From assembly GCF_014648655.1 (NCBI RefSeq), contig NZ_BMRN01000057.1, forward strand, positions 1 through 32,597: DNA of 32,597 nt. Direction: 5' to 3'. Each line of letters begins with the position of its first letter. The first letter of the stretch is position 1. The notes under the pieces are model-generated. The model was not told the DNA's origin, did no database searches, and worked only from the letters and a program-made list of their open reading frames with translations. Position numbers and translations under genes: made by a program. This DNA comes from Streptomyces atratus. Its GTDB lineage: Bacteria > Actinomycetota > Actinomycetes > Streptomycetales > Streptomycetaceae. Positions 15,720 through 23,148 of this stretch are shown piece by piece.

Positions 15720-16160
15720 CATCCGGCACCGGCCTCGGATCGCCCGGCCAGGACGCCGTTCTCGAAGTTTCGTTCCGGCGCAAAGCAGCGGCACCAGGTG
15801 GGCGCCGGTGATCGTGCGCCGGCGGTCCTGGGCGGACCCGGCCGGCTTGAACACCATCGCCAGGGCCGCAGCCGGGCTGCCGGCGCCGCGGGTGACCTCG
15901 GCCCGCAGCCTGACCGCGCAGAACGTGGACTCGATCGCACTGGTGGTCCGCAGGCGGACCCAGCGCTCCGCCGGGAAGCCGTAGAACGCCACAGACTCCC
16001 CGGCGCCGTCGGTGTGCTTCGCGACGGCCTTGGGCCATTTCGTGCCGCAGGTGCGCGCGAACGCCTTGATGGCAACGCCGAGGACCGCGCCCACGCGGAG
16101 AAGGCATTTGTGACTTCATGAACCCAGTACCTTTGACGACGGGCGGCCGGGAACACCTCG
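15720..16160 (-). mobile_element. Decayed IS256-family (mutator-type) transposase fragment
   Basis: The minus strand encodes the C-terminal third of an IS256-type DDE transposase in at least two or three frames. The pieces are FPAARRQRYWVHEVTNAFSA (upstream frame), KAFARTCGTKWPKAVAK, FYGFPAERWVRLRTTSAIES, TFCAVRLRAEVTRGAGSPAA, LAMVFK and, after another shift, FENGVLAGR. These match the family signature around the catalytic Glu (LRTTNPIESTFATVRLRTKVTKGAGS). Both ends are truncated and no terminal inverted repeats could be paired by eye. It is inactive. Confidence 0.85.
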
Positions 16161-16580
16161 GCTGCGCGACGACCTGCCGGGCGTGCCGCTGGCGATCACC
16201 GGGTCGCCGAGCCCGCAGCTCGGCGTTGACGTGGAGCCCGCCCCGGCCGAGGGGACCATGGCCCAGGTCGTGCCCCTGCTCCACCCCGCCGAGCGCGCCC
16301 GCGTCGAAGCCGCCGAAGCCCGGCGCGCGGGCCGGGGTGTTCGCGACGCTCTGGGCGCGCAAGGAGGCGTGCCTCAAGGGCCTGGGCACCGGGCCCGGAC
16401 GCGACCTGGCCGCCGACGTCACCCGCCCCCCCTTTTTTTGAGTGGGCCCTGAGCGACCTGCCCGCCGGACCGGGCGCCGTCGCCGCCGTCGCTGTACGCG
16501 GCCCGGAGTGCGAGGTGCGACTGCGGTACGAACCGCTCTGCGGTGCCTACCTCGGGCGGCCCACCAACCCCGTCTCGTAG
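16150..16580 (+). pseudogene. Frameshifted Sfp-type 4'-phosphopantetheinyl transferase
   Basis: Three consecutive pieces of an Sfp/EntD-type enzyme lie in three frames. They are LGVDVEPAPA...LLHPAERARVEAA, containing the Mg-binding G-V-D-x-E motif; FATLWARKEACLKGLGTGPG, containing the W-x-x-K-E-A signature; and WALSDLPAGPGAVAAVAVRG through to a stop at 16578-16580. Each change of frame is by one base, and the second lies in a C7T7 homopolymer at 16426-16439. The N-terminal third is absent, cut off at the IS256 remnant. The intact enzyme would load carrier domains of NRPS or PKS. The 3' end overlaps the neighbouring response-regulator gene tail-to-tail by about 34 bp. Confidence 0.8.
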
Positions 16581-17203
16581 GCGGTGATGACCAGTTGCAC
16601 CCGGTCGCGCGCGTCGAGCTTGGCCAGCAGCCGGGTCACATAGGTCTTCGCCGTGGCCACGCTGATGCTCAGCTCGGTGGCGATCTCCGTGTTGGACAGG
16701 CCGCTGCCCACCAGCGTCAGCACCTCGCGCTCGCGGCCGGTGATACCGTCCAACGCGCGCGCGGGCGTGGCCGCCGCCGGGCGCAGCGCGAACTCCTTGA
16801 TCAGCCGCCGCGTCACGGCCGGCGCGATCAGGCCGTCGCCCGCCGCCACGACCCGGATCGCGGCCAGGATGTCGTCCAGCGCCATGTCCTTGACGAGGAA
16901 GCCGGACGCCCCGGCGCGCAGCGCCCCGTACACGTAGTCGTCGTCGTCGAACGTCGTCAGCACGATCACCTGCGGGCCGTCGTCGCCTTCCGTGATGCGG
17001 CGGGTCGCCTCGATGCCGTCCATGCCGGGCATCCGGATGTCCATCACCACGAGGTCGGGCCGCACGGCCGCGACGAGCCGGACCGCCTCCTCGCCCGTTC
17101 CGGCCTGGCCGACGACCTCCAGGTCGGGCGCTTCGGTGATCACCATCTGCAGGGCGGTGCGTACCAGGGGCTGGTCGTCGACGAGTGCAACACGGACAGT
17201 CAT
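16547..17203 (-). CDS. NarL/FixJ-family response regulator
   Basis: This 218-aa regulator has a receiver domain with ALVDDQ at residues 6-11, phospho-acceptor Asp55 in VVMDIRMPGMDG, and TTFDDDDY plus FLVKDMA switch regions. A LuxR-type helix-turn-helix follows (ITGREREVLTLVGSGLSNTE, then VATAKTYVTRLLAKLDARDR). ATG 17203 overlaps the kinase stop as ATGA, so translation is coupled. Its most likely target is the divergent ABC exporter and its own operon, through the 24-bp palindrome at 18471-18494. Confidence 0.95.
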   Translation of the reverse strand: MTVRVALVDDQPLVRTALQMVITEAPDLEVVGQAGTGEEAVRLVAAVRPDLVVMDIRMPGMDGIEATRRITEGDDGPQVIVLTTFDDDDYVYGALRAGASGFLVKDMALDDILAAIRVVAAGDGLIAPAVTRRLIKEFALRPAAATPARALDGITGREREVLTLVGSGLSNTEIATELSISVATAKTYVTRLLAKLDARDRVQLVITAYETGLVGRPR

Positions 17204-18432
17204 CGGGCTCCTGAGGTCGCGCTGCTCGGTAGGGGAAGACGGGCGGCGACCAGGAAGCCGCCGCCGGGGCGCGGTGCGGCGCTGAACTCCCCGTGCAGCA
17301 GGGCGACTCGCTCGCGCATCCCCGCAAGACCGTATCCCGTGCCGGATGCCGGCCCGTCGCCCCGGCCCCGGTCAGCGACCTCGATGGCGAGGTCCCCGGC
17401 GCGGTAGTCGACGGTCACCCGGCACGCGTCCGCGCGCGCGTGGCGTACGACGTTGGTGACCGACTCCTGGATGATCCGGAACGCGGAGAGGTCGATCTCC
17501 GGTGGCAGCGGCCGCCGTTCACCGAGCCAGCGCACCTCCACCTGCACCCCGGCCGCCGTGGTCGTCTCGGCGAGCCGGTCGACGTCCGCGAGCCCCGCCA
17601 CGGGCGCGAGCGGTGCCCCGGCCGCGTCCCCGCCGCCGTCCTCCAGGTCCGCCTCGCGCAGGCTGCCGAGCATCCGCCGCAGCCCCGACAGGGTCTCGCG
17701 GCCCGCGCCCTCCACGGCGAGCATCGCCTGGCGCGCGCTCTGCGGCTGGGAGTCGAGGACCCGGGCCGCCGCGCCGGCCTGGAGGGCGATGATGCCGATG
17801 CTGTGGGCCACCATGTCGTGCAACTCCCGTGCGATCCGCAGCCGTTCGGCGGTCACCGCGCGGGCCGCCACTTGCGCGGCGAGCTGGGCGCGCAGCTTCT
17901 CGGCGTAGTCGCGGGACTGGTGCACGGAGTTGCCGACGAGCCAGGCGACCACGACGGTCAGCGCCACGTACGGCTCCGACGGCGTCCCGCCCTCCTCTCC
18001 GTACAGCAGCCGTACGGTCAGACAGAGCGTGAGGACGGCGAGTGCCGCCCCGGCGAGCGGGAGCGAGGAGCGGCGCGGGCGGGCGGCGGCGACGAAGGCG
18101 AGGGCCACGTCGACGGAGAGGAACTGCGGGGAAGGGATCTCCCACTGCCGCCACGCCGCCGTGAACGCGCCCGTCCCGGCAAGCAGCAGCGCGAACCCGG
18201 GCCGGGGGCGGCGTACGAGCAGCGCGCAGCCGGACAGCGCCAGGGCGGCGGCCAGGGCCAGGAAGAGCTGCCCCCACAGGGAGCCCAGGGCGCCGCGCGG
18301 CGCGGCCGCCGCACCGGGCGCGATCGACGGCGACAGGACCAGCGGATACAGGGCCGCCGCGCACCAGGCCGCGCCCGTCCAGACGCCCGGCGCTATCCGC
18401 TTCAGCAGCGAGAGACGGGGGGTGGCCAGCAT
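17200..18432 (-). CDS. Two-component sensor histidine kinase, NarL/DesK type
   Basis: This is a 410-aa protein starting at MLATPRLSLLKR (ATG 18432). A longer frame to 18486 would run into the palindromic operator and is rejected. Four to six membrane helices fill residues about 15-160. The HisKA_3 helix reads RLRIARELHDMVAHSIGIIA, with phosphorylated His205. The ATPase domain has IQESVTNVVRHARAD (N-box) and GTGYGLAGMRERVALLHGEF (G-box). Kinase-regulator pairs of this type next to an ABC-2 exporter typically sense membrane-active compounds and switch on the exporter. Confidence 0.94.
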   Translation of the reverse strand: MLATPRLSLLKRIAPGVWTGAAWCAAALYPLVLSPSIAPGAAAAPRGALGSLWGQLFLALAAALALSGCALLVRRPRPGFALLLAGTGAFTAAWRQWEIPSPQFLSVDVALAFVAAARPRRSSLPLAGAALAVLTLCLTVRLLYGEEGGTPSEPYVALTVVVAWLVGNSVHQSRDYAEKLRAQLAAQVAARAVTAERLRIARELHDMVAHSIGIIALQAGAAARVLDSQPQSARQAMLAVEGAGRETLSGLRRMLGSLREADLEDGGGDAAGAPLAPVAGLADVDRLAETTTAAGVQVEVRWLGERRPLPPEIDLSAFRIIQESVTNVVRHARADACRVTVDYRAGDLAIEVADRGRGDGPASGTGYGLAGMRERVALLHGEFSAAPRPGGGFLVAARLPLPSSATSGAR

Positions 18433-18470
18433 GCCACCGATTGTAACCGCGCATTTTGGGCGGGGGATCG

Positions 18471-18494
18471 GACCACGGTTGTACAACCGTGGTC
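18471..18494. promoter_or_regulatory. 24-bp perfect palindrome between kinase operon and ABC exporter
   Basis: The left arm GACCACGGTTGT is followed immediately by its exact reverse complement ACAACCGTGGTC. It lies 38 bp upstream of the kinase start and 63 bp before the ABC start, in the shared divergent promoter region. A second, larger inverted pair, ATCGGACCAC (18467-18476) with GTGGTCCGAT (18522-18531), reuses the left half. NarL-type regulators bind such inverted repeats as dimers, so this is the probable operator of the adjacent response regulator. Confidence 0.75.
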
Positions 18495-18557
18495 GACAGG
18501 GGCGCTCGGCGATTGTCCCCGGTGGTCCGATGACGCCCGGGGTGGCTTCGGGCCACG

Positions 18558-19478
18558 ATGAAGCACATGATCGAAGTCAACGAACTCACGAAGCGTTACG
18601 GTCCGAAGGCCGCGGTCAGTGACCTGAGTTTCACGGTGCGCCCGGGCCACGTCACCGGATTCCTCGGGCCGAACGGTGCCGGCAAGAGCACGACCCTGCG
18701 CATGATGCTGGGGCTGCACCGCCCCACCAGCGGCAGTGTCACCATCGACGGCCGCCCCTTCGCGGACCGCCCCCGCGGCATGCGCCACGTCGGGGCGCTG
18801 CTCGACGCGCACGACGTGCACGGCGGCCGTACCGCCCAGGCGCACCTGACCGCTCTCGCCGTCAGCAACCGCCTCCCGCGCCGCCGCGTCGGCGAGGTCC
18901 TGGAGGAGGTCGGCCTCGGTGACGCGGGCGGGCGCCGCATCGGCGGCTTCTCCCTCGGCATGAAGCAGCGCCTGGGCATTGCCACCGCGCTGCTCGGCGA
19001 CCCGCCGGTGCTGCTCTTCGACGAGCCGCTCAACGGGCTCGACCCGGAGGGCGTGAAGTGGGTGCGCGGCCTGTTCCACCGGCTCGCCGCCGAGGGGCGC
19101 ACCGTTTTCGTCTCCAGCCACCTGATGTCGGAGATGGAGAACACCGCCGACTTCCTCGTCGTCATCGGCAAGGGCCGGCTCATCGCGGCCGAGAGCCTGA
19201 AGGACTTCGCCGCGCGCGGCACCCGCCAGAGCGTCAGCGTGCGCACGCCCGATGTCGCGGTGCTGCGGACGGTCCTCACCGACGAGGGCGCCCACGTCGA
19301 GCCCCACACCGACAACTCGCTGACGGTGACCGGCCTGAGCGCCTCGCGCATCGGCGACCTGGCCTTCCAGAACATGGTCCCGGTGCACGAACTGACCCCC
19401 CACACCGCATCGCTGGAAGCGGCCTTCATGGAACTCACCGCCGACAGCGTCGAATACGCCGCAGGAGACGCCCGATGA
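18558..19478 (+). CDS. ABC transporter ATPase, ABC-2 exporter type
   Basis: This 306-aa ATPase has Walker A GPNGAGKST (Lys43), a signature motif FSLGMKQRLG, Walker B VLLFDEPLNGLDPEG, and a switch His in VSSHLMSEME. A C-terminal extension of about 90 residues is typical of the BcrA/DrrA-like subfamily that powers antibiotic and lantibiotic exporters. ATG 18558 is used; ATG 18567 is possible. The stop overlaps the permease start as ATGA. Transcription is probably controlled by the divergent two-component system. Confidence 0.95.
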   Translation: MKHMIEVNELTKRYGPKAAVSDLSFTVRPGHVTGFLGPNGAGKSTTLRMMLGLHRPTSGSVTIDGRPFADRPRGMRHVGALLDAHDVHGGRTAQAHLTALAVSNRLPRRRVGEVLEEVGLGDAGGRRIGGFSLGMKQRLGIATALLGDPPVLLFDEPLNGLDPEGVKWVRGLFHRLAAEGRTVFVSSHLMSEMENTADFLVVIGKGRLIAAESLKDFAARGTRQSVSVRTPDVAVLRTVLTDEGAHVEPHTDNSLTVTGLSASRIGDLAFQNMVPVHELTPHTASLEAAFMELTADSVEYAAGDAR

Positions 19479-20332
19479 CCGAGACCGCCACTGCCCCCAC
19501 CCCGTCGCCCGTGCGGTCCTTCGACACGACCGAGCCCCGTGCCCGCTTCGCCGACCTCGTCGCCGCCGAGTGGATCAAGATCTGGTCGCTGCGTTCGACC
19601 CCCTGGGCGTTCCTGGGCGGCGCGCTGGCCGTCATCGGCTTCAACGTGTTCACCACGTACAACGACTACAGCAACTGGCCCGGCTGGAGCCCCCAGCAGA
19701 AGGCCGAGTTCATGCCCAACTGGGCGATGCTCGACACGTTCACCGACGCCGCCGTGCTGTGCCTGATGCTGACCGCCAGCGCGATGGGCGCCCTCACCGT
19801 CGTCGGCGAGTACAGCACCGGACTGATCCATACGACCTTCACCGCCGTGCCCGCCCGCCGCTCGGTGATGGCCGCCAAGGTCCTCGTCGTCACGCTGGTG
19901 ACGACCGCGCTCGGCCTCTTCGCCGCCGGGGGCTCGTTCTGGCTGACCCAGGCGATCCTGTCCGGGCGCGACACCGGCCTCTCGCTGGGCGACCCGGGCG
20001 TCGTGCCCGCACTCCTCGCCTCCGCCCTGGTTGCCCCGGTGGCCGCGCTCGTCGGCATGGCGGTCGGCGCGCTCCTGCGGGCCGGCGCAGCCACCATGGG
20101 CGTGAGCTTCGCCGTGCTGCTGCTCGTCCCGATGGCCGTGAGCGACGACCACTACGGCACGGCCGTCGTCGACCACCTGCTGCCCTACAGCGCCTGGGCG
20201 CGGCTGATCCAGGTCGTCGAGAAGCCCGCGCACTTCCCGTGGTCGCAGGGCGGGGCATGGGCCGTGTACGCGGCGTGGGGCCTCATCTCCGCCGTGATCA
20301 CCGTCGTCGCGGTGCAGCGCCGGGACCAGTAA
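19475..20332 (+). CDS. ABC-2 type permease
   Basis: This 285-aa membrane subunit, translationally coupled to the ATPase, has about six hydrophobic helices. The first is at WAFLGGALAVIGFNVFTTY, followed by an extracytoplasmic loop rich in Trp (SNWPGWSPQQKAEF), and the last is AVYAAWGLISAVITVVAVQR. The conserved E-Y-S-T-G-L-I segment after helix 2 is typical of ABC-2 permeases linked to resistance or self-protection. The substrate is unknown. It lies immediately left of the NRPS cluster, so a role in exporting or resisting the cluster product is possible but not shown. Confidence 0.93.
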   Translation: MTETATAPTPSPVRSFDTTEPRARFADLVAAEWIKIWSLRSTPWAFLGGALAVIGFNVFTTYNDYSNWPGWSPQQKAEFMPNWAMLDTFTDAAVLCLMLTASAMGALTVVGEYSTGLIHTTFTAVPARRSVMAAKVLVVTLVTTALGLFAAGGSFWLTQAILSGRDTGLSLGDPGVVPALLASALVAPVAALVGMAVGALLRAGAATMGVSFAVLLLVPMAVSDDHYGTAVVDHLLPYSAWARLIQVVEKPAHFPWSQGGAWAVYAAWGLISAVITVVAVQRRDQ

Positions 20333-20354
20333 CCGCCCACGCGTCATACGGAAA

Positions 20355-20380
20355 GCCGTCGTCGGACATCCGACGGCGGC
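20355..20380 (+). terminator. Terminator after the ABC exporter operon
   Basis: Arms 20355-20366 and 20370-20380 (GCCGTCGTCGGA / CCGACGGCGGC, one mismatch) form a stable hairpin 23 bp after the permease stop, followed by TTCGTCGTTCTC. Confidence 0.8.
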
Positions 20381-20460
20381 TTCGTCGTTCTCCGCGCTCT
20401 CTTCCCACGCCCCTTTTCCCGCGTCCTTTTTCCGCTTTCCGCACTCATTTTCAAGGGGCT

Positions 20461-20478
20461 GTTCAACAGCAGTTGAAC
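20461..20478. promoter_or_regulatory. Compact StrR-like inverted repeat at the cluster edge
   Basis: GTTCAAC-AGCA-GTTGAAC has the same half-sites as the three 29-bp repeats in the cluster. Here the half-sites start 11 bp apart instead of 22, one helical turn less. Symmetry extends one base pair pair further on each side (CTGTTCAAC / GTTGAACAG). No gene start lies close downstream, so it may be a boundary relic or a degenerate site. Confidence 0.5.
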
Positions 20479-20773
20479 AGGTGACCATTTCGGTACGGGT
20501 TCCTGGGACGGGCGGCACTCGAGATCACCGCGTACCCCACGAGTCGTACGCGCATGGATGAGCGGGCTGTCAGATCTCGCTGGGCACGTTCTCTCTCCCC
20601 ACTTCTTCTCCATCGCAAAGGCATGGTGCACCGCTGCCCCGATGAAACCGATGAACCCGGCGTCCTTCAACGGCGCACTCACATGTTCTCGTCCGGCTCG
20701 GTCTCGCACCGGATGATTCCCTACGACCCCGAGGGCTCCACGAAAGGCCGCCGGCAGACCGCGAAGACATCCC

Positions 20774-21120
20774 CTGGAACAGGCCGCGAAGTCCATCGTC
20801 GTACGCGTGGCCACGGGCAAGCGCTCACGGCGCTACGTGCTCGCGGTGGTCCCCGGCGACCGCCGCGTCGACCTGGCGGCGCCGGCCGGCCGCTACGGCG
20901 GGCGGGAGACGCCGTTCGCGGACCGGGAGGTCGCCGGGCGACCGACCGGCAGCGTGAGCGGGTCCATCACCCCGTTCGCAGTCTCGTGCGAGCCGGACCT
21001 CCCCGCCGACGAGAACCTGCTCGTCCACGAGGAGATCTGCTTCGACGCCGGGCGGCTCGACCTGTCCGCCGCCCTGTCCGTGTCCGACTGCCCCGCCCTC
21101 GCCGAACCGGCCTCGCGCCG
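20774..21120 (+). pseudogene. N-truncated YbaK/ProX-type aminoacyl-tRNA deacylase
   Basis: The plus strand encodes LEQAAKSIVVRVATGKRSRR, YVLAVVPGDRRVDLAA, GSVSGSITPFAV and LLVHEEICFDAGRLDLSAAL. This is the core of the YbaK/prolyl-tRNA editing domain, which hydrolyses mischarged aminoacyl-tRNA, including the conserved K near the start and the late V-S-G-S-I-T-P-F loop. The first 50 or so residues and a start signal are missing, and after LAEPASRRE the frame continues as unrelated sequence. A GTG at 20807 could start a shortened protein, but the missing N-terminus makes activity unlikely. It marks the chromosomal side of the cluster boundary. Confidence 0.65.
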
Positions 21121-21180
21121 AGAGCCGCGTGACGACAGGGGAAACAGCAAGAAAAGGGAAATGGCCCACCGTGGCCGGCC

Positions 21181-21209
21181 GTTCAACCACACCGAATCAG
21201 CGGTTGAAC
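21181..21209. promoter_or_regulatory. StrR-type operator upstream of the hydroxylase/Hpg operon
   Basis: GTTCAACCA-N11-CGGTTGAAC spans 29 bp. Arm symmetry extends to CGTTCAACC / GGTTGAACG. The published StrR-family consensus, as recalled, is GTTCGACTG-N11-CAGTCGAAC, also 29 bp. The site lies 253 bp upstream of the CmlA-like gene and is the only such site before the three-gene operon. Confidence 0.75.
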
Positions 21210-21462
21210 GCCGGTACCACGGCGGGCCATTGGCCTTTCGCGGTGTTCTCGCACGTGTCCTGGTACGTGTTCAGGCCGACCGGTATTGAACGACAGGACG
21301 CCCCCGGGGCATTGTGCTGCGGCAGGGCACCTCGTGAACCGGATTCCAGAGCCCTGTTGTTTCCCCTTGTCGTTCTTCACGGTCCGCTGTTGCGTCATGA
21401 GCAATTGATGCGTGCACCCCGGGCGGTCCTATGTCTTCGGTTCTCCTGGAGGGAATGCGCAA

Positions 21463-23046
21463 ATGGCTGATGAGCAGCTGTTTCTGCGGTCGAAAGCAAT
21501 CATCGAGCCGCTCGTGGACAGGTTCTTCGCCTGGCCCTACACGATCGCGCCGGTACAGGCGGCGATGAACCTGGCCTTTCTCCAGGTACCGCTGCTCGAG
21601 TCCTACCTGCAGTCGCCGCAGGTACACGTCGCGGCCAGCAACAACCCGGAGCTGCGTGGCGGTTACTTCATCAACATCCCGCAGGAGCGCGCCGACGAGG
21701 TGCGCGACCTGCTCGCCGCGATCAAGCGCGACCGGGCCGACATGCTCAAGTTCGCCGAGGCGATCGCCGCGGGTCAGGAGATCCTGCGCGCCAACGCCAC
21801 CGGCTTCGACCTGACACCCCTCTACCCCAAACTGCCCGCCGAGCTCGGCGGCCTGGTCGAGCTCGCGTACGACACCGACAACCAGGCGCAGATGCGCTTC
21901 ATGGAACCGGTCGTCTACAAGAGCAACGTCTACCAGGAAGCCCGCCAGTCGGTGCAGCTGTCGATGGAGACGGGCATCGAGCGCCCGTTCATCCTCAGCA
22001 CCCCGCGCCTTCCCTCGCCGGACGTCCTGGAACTGGACATCCCGTTTTGCCACGAAGGCCTCGCGGAGCTCTTCAGGAGCCGCGTGCACCCGACGACGCT
22101 CGCGCACCTGCGCGACGCGCTCGGCCTCGACGATGCCCAGGCCAAGCAGCTGCGCACCCTGCTCACCGACAAGCCGAGCCTCTCCGAGGACCGCCACATC
22201 GACAGCGGCGGCCGCATCCGCTACTTCGGCCACGCCTGCCTCGTCCTGCAGACGCCCGAAGCCGCCATCGTCACCGACCCGTTCATCAGCGCGGACAGCG
22301 ACAAGACCGACCGGTACACGCTGGACGACCTGCCCGACTACATCGACCTCGTCCTGATCACCCACGGCCACCAGGACCACATCGTCCTGGAGACGCTGCT
22401 CCAGCTGCGCGGCCGCCTCGGCGCGATCGTCGTCCCGCGCTCCTCGCGCGGCAACCTGGCCGACCCGTCGATGGCGCTGATGCTGCGCCACCAGGGCTTC
22501 AACGTCATCGAGGTCGACGACTTCGACGAGGTGGAGTTCCCCGGCGGGAAGATCACCGCGACGCCGTTCCTCGGAGAGCACTGCGACCTGGACATCCGCG
22601 CCAAGTCGACGTACTGGGCGGAGCTGGCCGGCAAGAAGATCTTCATCGGCGCCGACTCCTCCGGCATCGAGCCCAACCTCTACCGCTACGTCAAGAGCCA
22701 CCTGGGCCGGGCCGACATCGCCTTCCTCGGCATGGAGTGCGACGGCGCCCCGCTGACCTGGCTCTACCAGGCCCTGCTGACCATCCCGGTCACCAAGAAG
22801 ATGAGCAACTCCCGCAAGCTGTCCGGCTCCAACGCCGAGCAGGCCGCCGCGATCATGACCGAGCTGGGCGCCAACGAGGCGTACGTCTACGCGATGGGCG
22901 AGGAGGACTGGCTCGGCCACGTCATGGCCACGACGTACACGGAGGACACCTACCAGATCAAGCAGATCGAGGAATTCCTGACCTGGTGCAAGGACCGCAA
23001 CATCAAGGCCGGTCACCTCTTCAAGCAGCAGGAGTGGCGCTGGTAG
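21463..23046 (+). CDS. CmlA-type di-iron amino acid beta-hydroxylase
   Basis: This is a 527-aa protein. ATG 21463 is chosen (GGAGGG 9 nt upstream) over an upstream in-frame GTG-type start at 21412. It is not a simple metallo-beta-lactamase: a 250-residue N-terminal domain precedes the fold, as in CmlA of chloramphenicol biosynthesis (532 aa). The metal motif is H301-G-H303-Q-D305-H306. Further ligands fall at E372 (in LGEHCD), D398 (IGADSSG) and E425 (GMECDG). The recalled CmlA ligands H305, H307, D309, H310, E377, D403 and E430 align at a constant offset of 4-5. CmlA hydroxylates the beta-carbon of an amino acid tethered to an NRPS carrier domain using two irons and O2. The substrate here is inferred to be a carrier-bound residue of the cluster's peptide. 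It is the first gene of the operon with hmaS and hmo-hpgT. Confidence 0.88.
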   Translation: MADEQLFLRSKAIIEPLVDRFFAWPYTIAPVQAAMNLAFLQVPLLESYLQSPQVHVAASNNPELRGGYFINIPQERADEVRDLLAAIKRDRADMLKFAEAIAAGQEILRANATGFDLTPLYPKLPAELGGLVELAYDTDNQAQMRFMEPVVYKSNVYQEARQSVQLSMETGIERPFILSTPRLPSPDVLELDIPFCHEGLAELFRSRVHPTTLAHLRDALGLDDAQAKQLRTLLTDKPSLSEDRHIDSGGRIRYFGHACLVLQTPEAAIVTDPFISADSDKTDRYTLDDLPDYIDLVLITHGHQDHIVLETLLQLRGRLGAIVVPRSSRGNLADPSMALMLRHQGFNVIEVDDFDEVEFPGGKITATPFLGEHCDLDIRAKSTYWAELAGKKIFIGADSSGIEPNLYRYVKSHLGRADIAFLGMECDGAPLTWLYQALLTIPVTKKMSNSRKLSGSNAEQAAAIMTELGANEAYVYAMGEEDWLGHVMATTYTEDTYQIKQIEEFLTWCKDRNIKAGHLFKQQEWRW

Positions 23047-23148
23047 CCGCTGCCTGACCGCGTCAGTGACAACCCCCGGGCGGGGCACCCCCACAACGCC
23101 GCACACCGCGGCGCGGGTGCCCCGCCCCCGGCAACAGGAGGTTTCTCC

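Noticed and set aside
18596..20518. 640-codon minus-strand frame over the ABC exporter
   Set aside because: It lies antisense to an ATPase with perfect Walker motifs and its coupled permease; it has no motifs of its own.
22360..22380. HGHQDH motif taken as a metallo-beta-lactamase, lactonase or resistance enzyme
   Set aside because: Protein length, N-terminal domain and the positions of the further ligands fit CmlA-type di-iron hydroxylases better than hydrolases.
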